Assembly: GCA_030622265.1 (NCBI GenBank)
Contig: JAUXGG010000014.1
Span: 1 to 12,599, forward strand
Direction of reading: 5' to 3'
DNA from: Candidatus Eiseniibacteriota bacterium
GTDB lineage: Bacteria; Arandabacterota; Arandabacteria; Arandabacterales; Arandabacteraceae
DNA: 12,599 bases
Under the pieces are notes generated by a model that was not told where the DNA came from, made no database searches, and was given only the letters and a program-made list of their open reading frames with translations. This document shows positions 4,854 through 12,500 of this stretch, in pieces. The position numbers and the translations under genes were made by a program. Position 1 is the stretch's first letter; each line of letters opens with the position of its first letter.

Positions 4854-7658
4854 ATGAAAACTGACAGCACATTCATCCTGCTTGCTATCTCGATCGTGCT
4901 GCTGGCCACAACGGCCGCTGCAGAGACCTGTACGATTATAGGAACGGTCTTCAATGAGGAAACGGGCGAAGAGCTTATCGGCGCCAATGTCTGGCTGGTC
5001 GATACCGGCACGGGCGGGGCCTCGGGCCTTAGGGGGAAGTTCAAGATCGATAATATCCCGCCGGGAACCTATGATGTGAAGGTTTCCTACATGGGTTATG
5101 GAGGCAAGACCATAACCGGCCTGGTGACAACTGCCGGCGACCCCGTAATTCTCAATGTCAGCCTCCTGTCGGAGGCTCTCGAGATCCCCGAGATCATCGT
5201 GGAGGCCCACCGCATAATGACATCCGATGTGGCGGTGCTTGCCAACCGCAAGAAAGCCGCTACGATCCGTGACGGCATAAGCTCCGAGCAGATAGCCAGG
5301 TCTCCTGACGGCACGTCCGGTGATGCCCTGAAGCGAGTGACCGGACTCTCGGTCCGGGAGGACAAGTATGTTTATATCAGGGGAACAACAGACCGGTACA
5401 ACGAGACGGCACTGAATGGGGTCCGGGTGACCAGTGCCGACGTGGAGGTCGATAAGAAGAGCTTCGCCTTTGACCAGGTTGCGGCCAGCCAGATTGAGAA
5501 TGTGGTGGTTGTGAAGACCGCATCGCCCGACCTGCCCGGGAGCTTCAGCGGGGGCATGGTCCAGATCAACACACTCGACTTCCCCGTCAGCCGATCGCTG
5601 AATATAGCCTATAAATCCAGCCACACGCCCGGGATCTCGGACAGGACATTCCTTGGCTCTCAGGGCGGCAGCACGGATTGGCTGGGCATTGATGACGGTA
5701 CGCGCTCCCTACCTGATATCGGAGTCAGGAATGGTAATCTGGACGCCGTCGCCAAAGCTCTCCCCAATAATTGGGTCACCAGGCCCCGGAACACGATCTG
5801 GAATGGCTCGGTCAACATTTCCTACGGAGATAGTTACACACTGGCAGGCCGGGACATTGGCCTTCTGGCTTCACTTTCCTATAAGAGTGATCTTGAGATC
5901 AACGACGTGAGATACGATTCCCACCAGCCGGAGAACAGCTTCGAGGGTACGCGCTATCGCTTCAACGTGCTATGGGGCGGCCTGCTTAAGGCAAGCTTCA
6001 AGCCCTCAATCCTTCACAAGGTGAGCCTCGAGGGCACTTTCAACCAGATTGCGGAAGAGAGAGTGGTCCAGTCAGAAGGAATGGATATGCACTGGACGCC
6101 AAAGCAGCGGCAGTCCATCGAGTGGGAGGAACGCGGTCTTTTTGTTGGCAAGTTGGCGGGTGATCATAACTTCCAGGCCTGGGGGGGCATTGACCTCGGC
6201 TGGAAGGCGTACACTTCGGTAACCAAGTCCAAGATGCCCGACGCCAAGCTCGCAGAGTACCAGTACCAGGGCACGGATCACCAAGGTAACGACATCTACG
6301 GCATGAATGACAACTACCGGATCTGGAGAGATCTCAATGAGAGAACCAACGGCCTTGACGCAGACATATCTGTCCCGCTGCGCATCGGCAAGATCAAGAC
6401 CGGGGTTTCCTTCAATCACCGGGCGCGCGACTACCGCGTCGCTGCTTTCTTCAGCGATCCTTTTGGAGCCTGGGAATACACCAAGCTTCCCCTGGAAGCG
6501 ATTTTCGATCCTGAGAACTACGGACAGGGCAAGCTCCGTTTCAAGGAGTACGGACCCTTCTCCGGCGTTTATGACGCGGAGCAGGATGTTAATGCCGTAT
6601 ACCTGATGCTCGACTTGCCCATCGACATCTCGAGCGAGCGTTTCCGGCTGGCGGGCGGCGCCCGGGTTGAGGACTCTGAGCAGAAGGTCGGCGGAAATAC
6701 CGGCGAGGTGTCAGGACAGTTCCAGACGCGCTTGCAAAATACCGACCTGCTGCCTTCCGCCAACCTGACTTATATGATCAGTGACCGGAGTAACCTGCGG
6801 CTTGCATATGGCCGTTCGGTAAACCGCCCGGAGTTTCGTGAGCTGGCCAGGGTGCTTTACTATGATTTCCACGAGCAGCAGAACGTCATCGGCGAACCCG
6901 ACCTAAATCGCGCGCTCATACACAACTACGATGTGAGGGTGGAGTTCTTCCCGAAGGCGGGCCAGGTGCTCGCGGCAAGCTACTTCTACAAGGAGCTCGA
7001 TGACCCCATAGAGGTCAAACTCCTGACCAGTCCGGAGAGGGCGGTGAAGACCTGGTTTAACTCTCCCTCCGGCAGGAACTACGGCTGGGAGCTGGAACTC
7101 AGGAAGTCCTTCGGCTATTCCTATGACTCCGGATGGTACGCTATCCCGCTGCCGTGGAACTGCCTGTACGGCATACTCGGATCCAGCGGCGGCAGCTTCG
7201 ATATCACAGCCAACTATACCAACGTGAAATCAGAGGTCGAGTTCCTGGTAAAACCGCCGAACGCCTCGTCCGACAAACCCGTGATCAGGGCGACAAGGGG
7301 GCTGCAGGGCCAGTCCCCGTGGATGTTCAACGTGACGCTAGCATGGGAGGAACCCTCACTGGGCAGCTCGTTCTCGATCCTCTACAACAAGATCGGCAGG
7401 CATATCTGGGCCGTGGGTAACACGAGATACGATATCAATGGGGACCTCGATAGGATAGCCTCCCAGGACATCTTTGAGGAGGCGCGTGACGTCCTGGATA
7501 TGGTCATAGTCCAGGACCTGATGCGCGGGCTGCGGTTCCGGTTCACCGCCAAGGATCTCCTGTCCAACGACGAGGTTCACACCTATCGCAATGGTGATTC
7601 ATACAGGACTGTGGAGAGGTACGCGGAGTACTCTCTCGGGCTTTCATACAGGATGTGA
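4854..7658 (+). CDS. TonB-dependent outer-membrane receptor with carboxypeptidase-regulatory-like N-terminal domain
   Basis: A 934-residue outer-membrane receptor that would import a ligand using energy passed from TonB. Residues 1-23 are a signal peptide (cleavage after TTAAA). About 25-105 is a CarboxypepD_reg-like beta-sandwich (IIGTVFNEETGEELIGANV, then PPGTYDVKVSYMGY). EIPEIIVEA (110-118) is the linker where the TonB box usually lies. The plug domain runs from about 120 to 240, with the motifs GDALKRVTGLSV, YIRGTTDRYNETALNGV and GSFSGGMVQINT. The rest is the beta-barrel, including the RLAYGRSVNRPEFREL signature common in large receptors, and the protein ends in a barrel-type strand YSLGLSYRM. 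Length and domain order fit the Bacteroidota-type family. The ligand is not identifiable. It starts the rightward cluster, whose next two genes encode exported proteins. A 9-codon ORF ends just before its start. Confidence 0.93.
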   Translation: MKTDSTFILLAISIVLLATTAAAETCTIIGTVFNEETGEELIGANVWLVDTGTGGASGLRGKFKIDNIPPGTYDVKVSYMGYGGKTITGLVTTAGDPVILNVSLLSEALEIPEIIVEAHRIMTSDVAVLANRKKAATIRDGISSEQIARSPDGTSGDALKRVTGLSVREDKYVYIRGTTDRYNETALNGVRVTSADVEVDKKSFAFDQVAASQIENVVVVKTASPDLPGSFSGGMVQINTLDFPVSRSLNIAYKSSHTPGISDRTFLGSQGGSTDWLGIDDGTRSLPDIGVRNGNLDAVAKALPNNWVTRPRNTIWNGSVNISYGDSYTLAGRDIGLLASLSYKSDLEINDVRYDSHQPENSFEGTRYRFNVLWGGLLKASFKPSILHKVSLEGTFNQIAEERVVQSEGMDMHWTPKQRQSIEWEERGLFVGKLAGDHNFQAWGGIDLGWKAYTSVTKSKMPDAKLAEYQYQGTDHQGNDIYGMNDNYRIWRDLNERTNGLDADISVPLRIGKIKTGVSFNHRARDYRVAAFFSDPFGAWEYTKLPLEAIFDPENYGQGKLRFKEYGPFSGVYDAEQDVNAVYLMLDLPIDISSERFRLAGGARVEDSEQKVGGNTGEVSGQFQTRLQNTDLLPSANLTYMISDRSNLRLAYGRSVNRPEFRELARVLYYDFHEQQNVIGEPDLNRALIHNYDVRVEFFPKAGQVLAASYFYKELDDPIEVKLLTSPERAVKTWFNSPSGRNYGWELELRKSFGYSYDSGWYAIPLPWNCLYGILGSSGGSFDITANYTNVKSEVEFLVKPPNASSDKPVIRATRGLQGQSPWMFNVTLAWEEPSLGSSFSILYNKIGRHIWAVGNTRYDINGDLDRIASQDIFEEARDVLDMVIVQDLMRGLRFRFTAKDLLSNDEVHTYRNGDSYRTVERYAEYSLGLSYRM

Positions 7659-7718
7659 TGATCAATCAGCAGCGAGGATCACTTGGAAGCACTGGGCGTT
7701 TCAAGGAAGAGACTTCTG

Positions 7719-7729
7719 AAAGGAGGTGA
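7719..7729 (+). promoter_or_regulatory. Orphan perfect Shine-Dalgarno in the spacer before the dockerin-like gene
   Basis: AAAGGAGGTGA is a full match to the 16S rRNA 3' end, yet no ATG, GTG or TTG follows at normal spacing; only a GTG inside the motif opens a 7-codon frame. The surrounding 219-bp spacer (7659-7877) holds no other gene that I can support. It also contains a direct repeat AATCTGCCCC (7748-7757 and 7762-7771) and a short hairpin CTGAC-cgcaa-GTCAG (7806-7820). Confidence 0.45.
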
Positions 7730-7877
7730 GGCAGCCCGGAACCTGGTAATCTGCCCCACTGAATCTGCCCCGGAGTAACCTGCGCCGGACCTGTTGACGG
7801 AACACCTGACCGCAAGTCAGACAGGCCCGCAAGCGTAACGGATTCCAACCGAATAGCTCAACGCAGGAGGGATGACA

Positions 7878-8495
7878 ATGTCTAAGATGGTGTTGACTGC
7901 CAGCACAGCGATTGTCCTGGCTACACTGCTGACCGGCATAGCGTTCGCCGGCCTGCCGTGCATGGGAACATCCACTGTCGTGGCGACAGGCAACGGCTCT
8001 TGCGCCGTCATACCGGGCGCCGCTTTCTGTCCAAACGGTGATATGAACGTGATAACGGTTTCAGTCACGCTCAGGGACTGCTACGGCACGCCGCTGCCTG
8101 GCAAGGATGTGATCGTCTGGGCCTATGCCGATGACGATTTCTGCTATTGCCCGGATGGCGAACCAGCACCGTACCAGCTGGAAGATACCAAGCTGGTAGG
8201 TCCGACAGACGCGGCGGGAACGGTCACGGCAGAGTTCAAAAAAATCGGCGGCTGCGGCGACATGCAGTTCTACGCAACCGTGGACGACATTGTGCTCGGC
8301 CCCAGCAACTGGATGAGCATTGCCAGTCCGGATAACACTTCGGACTGCGTGGTCAACCTGGTCGACTTCGGCAACTTCGCGACTAACTACAACGGGACGG
8401 ATCCCTGTTCAGATTTCAACTGTGACGGGACAGTGAACCTGGTCGACTTCGGTGAATTCGCCACTCACTATAACCATGACTGCGTCACTCCTTAG
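7878..8495 (+). CDS. Secreted Ig-like protein with two C-terminal dockerin-like calcium-binding repeats
   Basis: A 205-residue exported protein. Residues 1-24 are a signal peptide ending GIAFA. About 25-148 is cysteine-rich and looks like an invasin/Big-type Ig domain (VTLRDCYGTPLPGKDV, then TDAAGTVTAEFKK). The C-terminus has two dockerin type I-like repeats. The first has D152, D156, N160 and D163 in NLVDFGNFATNYN, with Cys157 where Gly is usual. The second is canonical, DFNCDGTVNLVDFGEFATHYN without gap: D179, N181, D183, N187 and D190. The repeats should bind calcium; in cellulosomes such modules bind cohesins, but many bacteria carry them without known cohesins. I chose ATG 7878 because AGGAGGG (7865-7871) stands 6 bases before it, while ATG 7872 touches that motif. 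It lies 55 bp before the T9SS gene, probably the same operon. Confidence 0.85.
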   Translation: MSKMVLTASTAIVLATLLTGIAFAGLPCMGTSTVVATGNGSCAVIPGAAFCPNGDMNVITVSVTLRDCYGTPLPGKDVIVWAYADDDFCYCPDGEPAPYQLEDTKLVGPTDAAGTVTAEFKKIGGCGDMQFYATVDDIVLGPSNWMSIASPDNTSDCVVNLVDFGNFATNYNGTDPCSDFNCDGTVNLVDFGEFATHYNHDCVTP

Positions 8496-8550
8496 GGGCG
8501 AGACAAAGTCAAAAGACGGTAATCATATGCATAGAAGGAGGAAACCAGTA

Positions 8551-11500
8551 ATGAAGAGAATCTCATTGCTTCTGCTTGTTCTTCTGACAGCCTGGGGTGT
8601 CACGGCGCAGGCAAGGCCCAGCGTGGTTCTCGGTCCCGGACTCGGCTCCGGAAGGACCGACTACCACCGCATGTCCGACCGCGTGCTCTCGGCCGACACG
8701 ACTTACATTCTGACCGGACTCTACTATGTGGACTCCACCTACACCATGACCATCCCCCAGGGTACCGTGATCAAGGGTGACACCGCCGCGACCCTTATCA
8801 TCACCAGGGGAGCCGACATCTATGCGATGGGCAGCCAGTACAGGCCGGTAGTCTTCACCAGCCTCAAGCCCGAGGGCCAGCGTGCCCCCGGTGACTGGGG
8901 AGGCGTGATAATCCTCGGTGAAGCCCCCGTGAACCAGAGCAACCCCCTGATCGAGGGCGGGATCATTTCCGGGACCTATGGGGGCAACCAGCCTCATGAC
9001 AACAGCGGTATCTTCAAGTATGTGAGGATCGAGTGGCCCGGCTACAGGTTCCAGCTCAATAACGAGGTCAACGGCCTTACCATGGGCGGCGTCGGCGACG
9101 GCACGGAGCTTCACCACGTGCAGGTCAGTTACTCGTTCGACGACTCCTTCGAATGGTTCGGCGGGACCGTCAATGCCAAGTACCTGGTGGCCCTCGGTGG
9201 AACCGACGACGAGTTCGATACCGATTTCGGTTACTCAGGCAGGGTGCAGTTCGGCTTCGGTTTGAGGGACGTTTCGGTGTTTGATCCTACGGGACAGAGC
9301 AACGGTTTCGAGTCCGACAATGAAGGCCATTCGCCTTACGAGGCCAAGCCCACGACCAGGCCGGTCTTCTCGAACATCACCCTGGTCGGTCCCGAGGCAG
9401 TGGATTCCCTGGTCGGTAGTACGCTGGGAACCAACTACCAGTACGGCGCCGTGCTTCGCCGTAATACCATGACCTCGATCTACAACTCCTGCATCATGGG
9501 TTACCCCTGGAGCATGAGCATTCGTAACGATTCCACCCATCTGTGGTGCAGCATTGACACCCTGCAGATCAAGCAGACCAATTTGCAGGCAAGCAGGATT
9601 CCGCCGGGATCAGGCCACATCCATCACGAGAGCGCCTGGCCTGCTGCCGACCCCATTCCGCCCGGAGTGCTGGCATGGGTGAACACCGCAGGCTATGGTA
9701 ACGAGGACTCCGACGGTGCGGCCGGGACCACGAGCATGCCGAGCTATATCCAGCTTCAGAACATGCATGATCTCCAGGATCCGGACCCGAGGCCCAGGCT
9801 GACATCGCCGCTGGTGACCAATGGTACAGACTTCACATACCCGAAGCTCCAGCATGGGCACTTCACGCCCACGACCTACCGTGGCGCCTTCGATCCTACC
9901 CTGCCACTGAACAAGCAGTGGACCTATGGCTGGACCAACTTCGACCCGCAGGGCGCGGCTGCTACCCCGGACTTTTGCGGCGTCGTGCTTGGCCCGGGTC
10001 TTGGCTCAGGCAGGACCGATTACCACAGGCAGGCCGACAGGGTGCTTTCGCCGGATAGCCTGTACTACCTGACGGGGCTCTACTATGTGGATTCCACCTA
10101 CACGCTGACCATTCCCGCGGGTACCGTGGTCCGTGGTGATACGGCTGCCACGCTAATCATCACCAGGGGAGCCAAGATCATGGCTACCGGCACCCAGGAA
10201 GCCCCGATCGTGTTTACCAGCATGAAGCCTGCCTGCATGCGCGAGCCCGGCGACTGGGGCGGTGTGATAATCCTCGGTGAAGCCCCCGTGAACCAGAGCA
10301 ACCCTCTGATCGAGGGCGGGATCATTTCCGGAACCTACGGAGGAAACCTGCCTCACGACAATAGCGGTATCTTCAGATATGTGAGGATCGAGTTCCCCGG
10401 CTACAGGTTCCAGCTCAACAACGAGGTCAACGGTCTCACCATGGGCGGCGTCGGCGACGGGACCCAGATTGACCACATCCAGGTGAGTTACTCGTTTGAC
10501 GACTCCTTCGAATGGTTCGGCGGGACCGTCAATGCCAAGTACCTGGTGGCGTTCGGTGGAACCGACGACGAGTTCGATACCGACTTCGGTTATTCAGGTA
10601 AGGTGCAGTATGCCTTCGGTTTGAGAGACGTCGAAGTGTTCGATCCTACGGGACAGAGTAACGGCTTCGAGTCCGACAACGAGGGCGACTCGCCTTACGA
10701 GGCCAAGCCAACCACGAGGCCGGTCTTCTGTAATGTCACGCTGGTCGGTCCCGAGCTTACCGACGCTCATGTCGGTAATACCATCGGAACCAACTATCAG
10801 TATGGCGCCGTGCTTCGCCGTAACACCATGACCTCGATCTACAATTCCTGTATCATGGGTTACCCTTGGGGCATGAGCATTCGTAACGATTCCACACATC
10901 TGTGGTGCAACATCGACACCCTGCGGCTCAAGCAGACTAATATCCAGGCGAGCAGGATTCCGCCGGGATCGAGCCATATCCATCACGAGAGCGCGTGGCC
11001 TGCTGCCGATCCCATTCCGCCTGGAGTGCTCGCGTGGCTAAACACCGCAGGCTACGGCAACCAGGACTCGAACGGCGGCGCCGGAACCACGAGCATGCCG
11101 AGCTACATCAAGCTCCAGGACATGAGCAATCTGAACAATCCGGATCCTCGTCCGCAGTGCGACTCCCCGCTGATCACCAACGGAACCGACTTCACCTATC
11201 CGAAGCTCCAGGATCCGTTCTTTGACGTGGTCAACTACAGGGGTGCCTTCCCTTGCACGCTAAACCTGGATGAGACCTGGCTGTACAAGTGGACCAACTT
11301 CGATCCTTGCGCCGAGGAGTACTTCGTGGGTGTTGAGGAGATCCTCGAACTCGAGCCCGCGACCAGGACCCTCCTGGGCCAGAACTATCCTAACCCGTTT
11401 AGCTTCACAACAAGGGTGAGATACTCCGTTCCCAGAAGCGGACACATCTCGCTCAAGGTGTACAATGTTCAGGGCCAGGAAGTTGCCACGCTGGTTGACC

Positions 11501-11625
11501 GGGACATGCTGTCCGGCGTCTACGAGGTCGGCTTCGACAGCGTCCAGCTTGCTCCTGGCGCTTACTTCTACACATTGAAGGGCAAAGGATTCACCGAGAC
11601 CCGCAAGATGATTCTAACCAACTAG
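8551..11625 (+). CDS. Large T9SS-exported surface protein made of two tandem copies of one domain
   Basis: A 1024-residue protein: signal peptide 1-21 (SLLLLVLLTAWGVTAQA), domain copy 1 (25-467), domain copy 2 (478-920), and a C-terminal T9SS type A sorting domain (941-1024, LLGQNYPNPFSFTTRVRYSV onward, ending GFTETRKMILTN). T9SS substrates with this tail cross the outer membrane and are released or attached to the surface. Each copy holds GDWGGVIILGEAPVN, NNEVNGLTMGGVG, DDSFEWFGGTVNAKYLVA and TGQSNGFESDNEG, with many short strands and turns that suggest a parallel beta-helix (inference). From memory, relatives occur beside TonB-dependent receptors in Bacteroidota and other phyla with no settled function. 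I chose ATG 8551 because AAGGAGG (8535-8541) precedes it and a clean signal peptide follows; the longer frame from 8452 would overlap the upstream gene. Confidence 0.9.
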   Translation: MKRISLLLLVLLTAWGVTAQARPSVVLGPGLGSGRTDYHRMSDRVLSADTTYILTGLYYVDSTYTMTIPQGTVIKGDTAATLIITRGADIYAMGSQYRPVVFTSLKPEGQRAPGDWGGVIILGEAPVNQSNPLIEGGIISGTYGGNQPHDNSGIFKYVRIEWPGYRFQLNNEVNGLTMGGVGDGTELHHVQVSYSFDDSFEWFGGTVNAKYLVALGGTDDEFDTDFGYSGRVQFGFGLRDVSVFDPTGQSNGFESDNEGHSPYEAKPTTRPVFSNITLVGPEAVDSLVGSTLGTNYQYGAVLRRNTMTSIYNSCIMGYPWSMSIRNDSTHLWCSIDTLQIKQTNLQASRIPPGSGHIHHESAWPAADPIPPGVLAWVNTAGYGNEDSDGAAGTTSMPSYIQLQNMHDLQDPDPRPRLTSPLVTNGTDFTYPKLQHGHFTPTTYRGAFDPTLPLNKQWTYGWTNFDPQGAAATPDFCGVVLGPGLGSGRTDYHRQADRVLSPDSLYYLTGLYYVDSTYTLTIPAGTVVRGDTAATLIITRGAKIMATGTQEAPIVFTSMKPACMREPGDWGGVIILGEAPVNQSNPLIEGGIISGTYGGNLPHDNSGIFRYVRIEFPGYRFQLNNEVNGLTMGGVGDGTQIDHIQVSYSFDDSFEWFGGTVNAKYLVAFGGTDDEFDTDFGYSGKVQYAFGLRDVEVFDPTGQSNGFESDNEGDSPYEAKPTTRPVFCNVTLVGPELTDAHVGNTIGTNYQYGAVLRRNTMTSIYNSCIMGYPWGMSIRNDSTHLWCNIDTLRLKQTNIQASRIPPGSSHIHHESAWPAADPIPPGVLAWLNTAGYGNQDSNGGAGTTSMPSYIKLQDMSNLNNPDPRPQCDSPLITNGTDFTYPKLQDPFFDVVNYRGAFPCTLNLDETWLYKWTNFDPCAEEYFVGVEEILELEPATRTLLGQNYPNPFSFTTRVRYSVPRSGHISLKVYNVQGQEVATLVDRDMLSGVYEVGFDSVQLAPGAYFYTLKGKGFTETRKMILTN
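8623..9951 (+). repeat. Intragenic tandem duplication, copy 1
   Basis: Encodes residues 25-467 of the T9SS protein. It aligns with copy 2 at a constant offset of 1359 bp from beginning to end with no net indel. By hand count about 79 of 443 residues differ (about 82% identical). The longest identical DNA run I found is 53 bp, 9139-9191. Confidence 0.93.
9982..11310 (+). repeat. Intragenic tandem duplication, copy 2
   Basis: Encodes residues 478-920 of the T9SS protein; the match to 9139-9191 is 10498-10550. Differences from copy 1 concentrate near both ends (around residues 494-501, 517-548 and 880-915), while the central GDWGGVIILG to FESDNEG part is nearly unchanged. Copy 2 has four cysteines that copy 1 lacks. 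Confidence 0.93.
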
Positions 11626-11641
11626 GATCATCGGCCGTCAG

Positions 11642-11672
11642 GGAGTCCTGGCGCCCCCTACGTCAGGGCTCC
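11642..11672 (+). terminator. Hairpin downstream of the T9SS gene
   Basis: GGAGTCCTG (11642-11650) pairs with CAGGGCTCC (11664-11672), nine pairs with one G-T, around a 13-base loop. It starts 16 bp after the stop codon, but only TTGCCCTT follows, so intrinsic termination is uncertain. Confidence 0.4.
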
Positions 11673-11685
11673 TTGCCCTTCAATC

Positions 11686-11721
11686 AGGGGCGCCGCCACC
11701 CCCCCCGGTGGCGGCGCCCCT
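11686..11721. terminator. Strong GC hairpin between the T9SS gene and the barrel gene
   Basis: Arms AGGGGCGCCGCCACC (11686-11700) and GGTGGCGGCGCCCCT (11707-11721) are perfect 15-base reverse complements around a C6 loop. Either strand would give a very stable stem, but neither side has a T tract, so it may stop, pause or protect the RNA end. The other sequence from 11722 to 11860 shows nothing I can name. Confidence 0.55.
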
Positions 11722-11872
11722 ATCTCCGTCCGCGAATCTCCAGACCACGCGCTGGGCTGTCAACTGGGTTGACACCCCAGCCAATCTCTGGCATCGGTTG
11801 CTCATCCGGAGCTGCCGGGTGCATCTGAGCGACAAGGTGGGGACCTGTTTCCCACAGGAAAGGAGGTAGTTT

Positions 11873-12500
11873 GTAAGACTAACACGCGGACTGCTTACAG
11901 TCGTGATCCTGCTTTCGATGATCCTGATCTCGTCAGTCGGCGAGGTGGGTGCCGGTCCCAGGAGCCATGATAGCGGGCTCTTCCTCCGTCTCTCCGGCGG
12001 CTTCGGCTACGCGAGGTCCAAGGTTGAGGAGCTGGGGCATGCGCCTGCAATTCTCCGGAACCAGCGGTGACATAAACCTGCCGATCGGCGGCATGGTGAC
12101 ACCTAATCTTGCATTGCATGGGACCTTGATCGGATGGGTGACAAGCAGCCCCGAAATCAAAATCTGTGATGGTCGCTGCGAGACAGGTTCTACTAATGAT
12201 CTCGACTTTAGCCTGAGCGGTTTTGGGAGCGGTTTGACCTATTACTTCATGCCGTCAAACTTCTATGTGTCGGAATCGATCTGTGCGGCACAGTTGATCC
12301 TGACTTATGACAATGTCAGCGCAGATTCGGATTATGGCCCCGCATTCGACATCACTGCGGGCAAGGAATGGTGGGTCAGTGATAGCTGGGGCCTGGGTGT
12401 GGCCGGAGGTTTCGGATACCACTCGGTCAGCGACCCGGACATAAGTTCAAACTGGTCCGGACCCAGCTTCGGAGTCCGGTTCTCGGCCACTTACAATTGA
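11873..12500 (+). pseudogene. Small outer-membrane beta-barrel protein gene, frameshifted and lacking a normal start codon
   Basis: AAGGAGG (11860-11866) stands 6 bases before GTA (11873), which opens a frame encoding a typical signal peptide: RLTRGLLTVVILLSMILISS followed by VGEVGAG, then SGLFLRLSGGFGYARSKVEE. That frame stops at 12062. The continuing barrel, from RLQFSGTSGDINLPIGG to the terminal strand FGVRFSATYN, is in the next frame and ends at 12500. Removing one G from the GGGG run at 12034-12037 joins the two as ...SKVEELGMRLQFSG..., giving about 208 residues. The alternating strands (LALHGTLIGW, GLTYYFMPSNFYVS, GLGVAGGFGYHS) and the final aromatic-hydrophobic strand fit an OmpW/OmpX-size porin-like barrel. 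Either it is a decaying gene or the sequence has a homopolymer error, with GTA an unusual or miscalled GTG. Confidence 0.7.

Noticed and set aside
4800..5624. A 274-residue open frame on the minus strand over the receptor N-terminus.
   Set aside because: It overlaps the receptor signal peptide, regulatory-like and plug domains, and has no recognisable motif or ribosome binding site.
7690..7860. Possible cobalamin or cyclic-di-GMP riboswitch in the spacer, suggested by CCTGCGCC and GACCGCAAG strings.
   Set aside because: The conserved cores (a B12-box, or GACGCAAAG with its partner helices) are not present in order; only short hairpins can be drawn.
7872..7874. Upstream ATG for the dockerin-like gene.
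   Set aside because: It directly touches the Shine-Dalgarno AGGAGGG; ATG 7878 has proper spacing and gives a cleaner signal peptide.
8452..8550. N-terminal extension of the T9SS protein beginning at 8452.
   Set aside because: It overlaps the dockerin-like gene, has no ribosome binding site, and would bury the signal peptide; ATG 8551 with AAGGAGG is clearly better.
8623..11310. Assembly artefact as the cause of the duplicated T9SS module.
   Set aside because: The copies differ at many synonymous and non-synonymous sites with the frame intact throughout, so this is a real diverged duplication rather than a repeated read.
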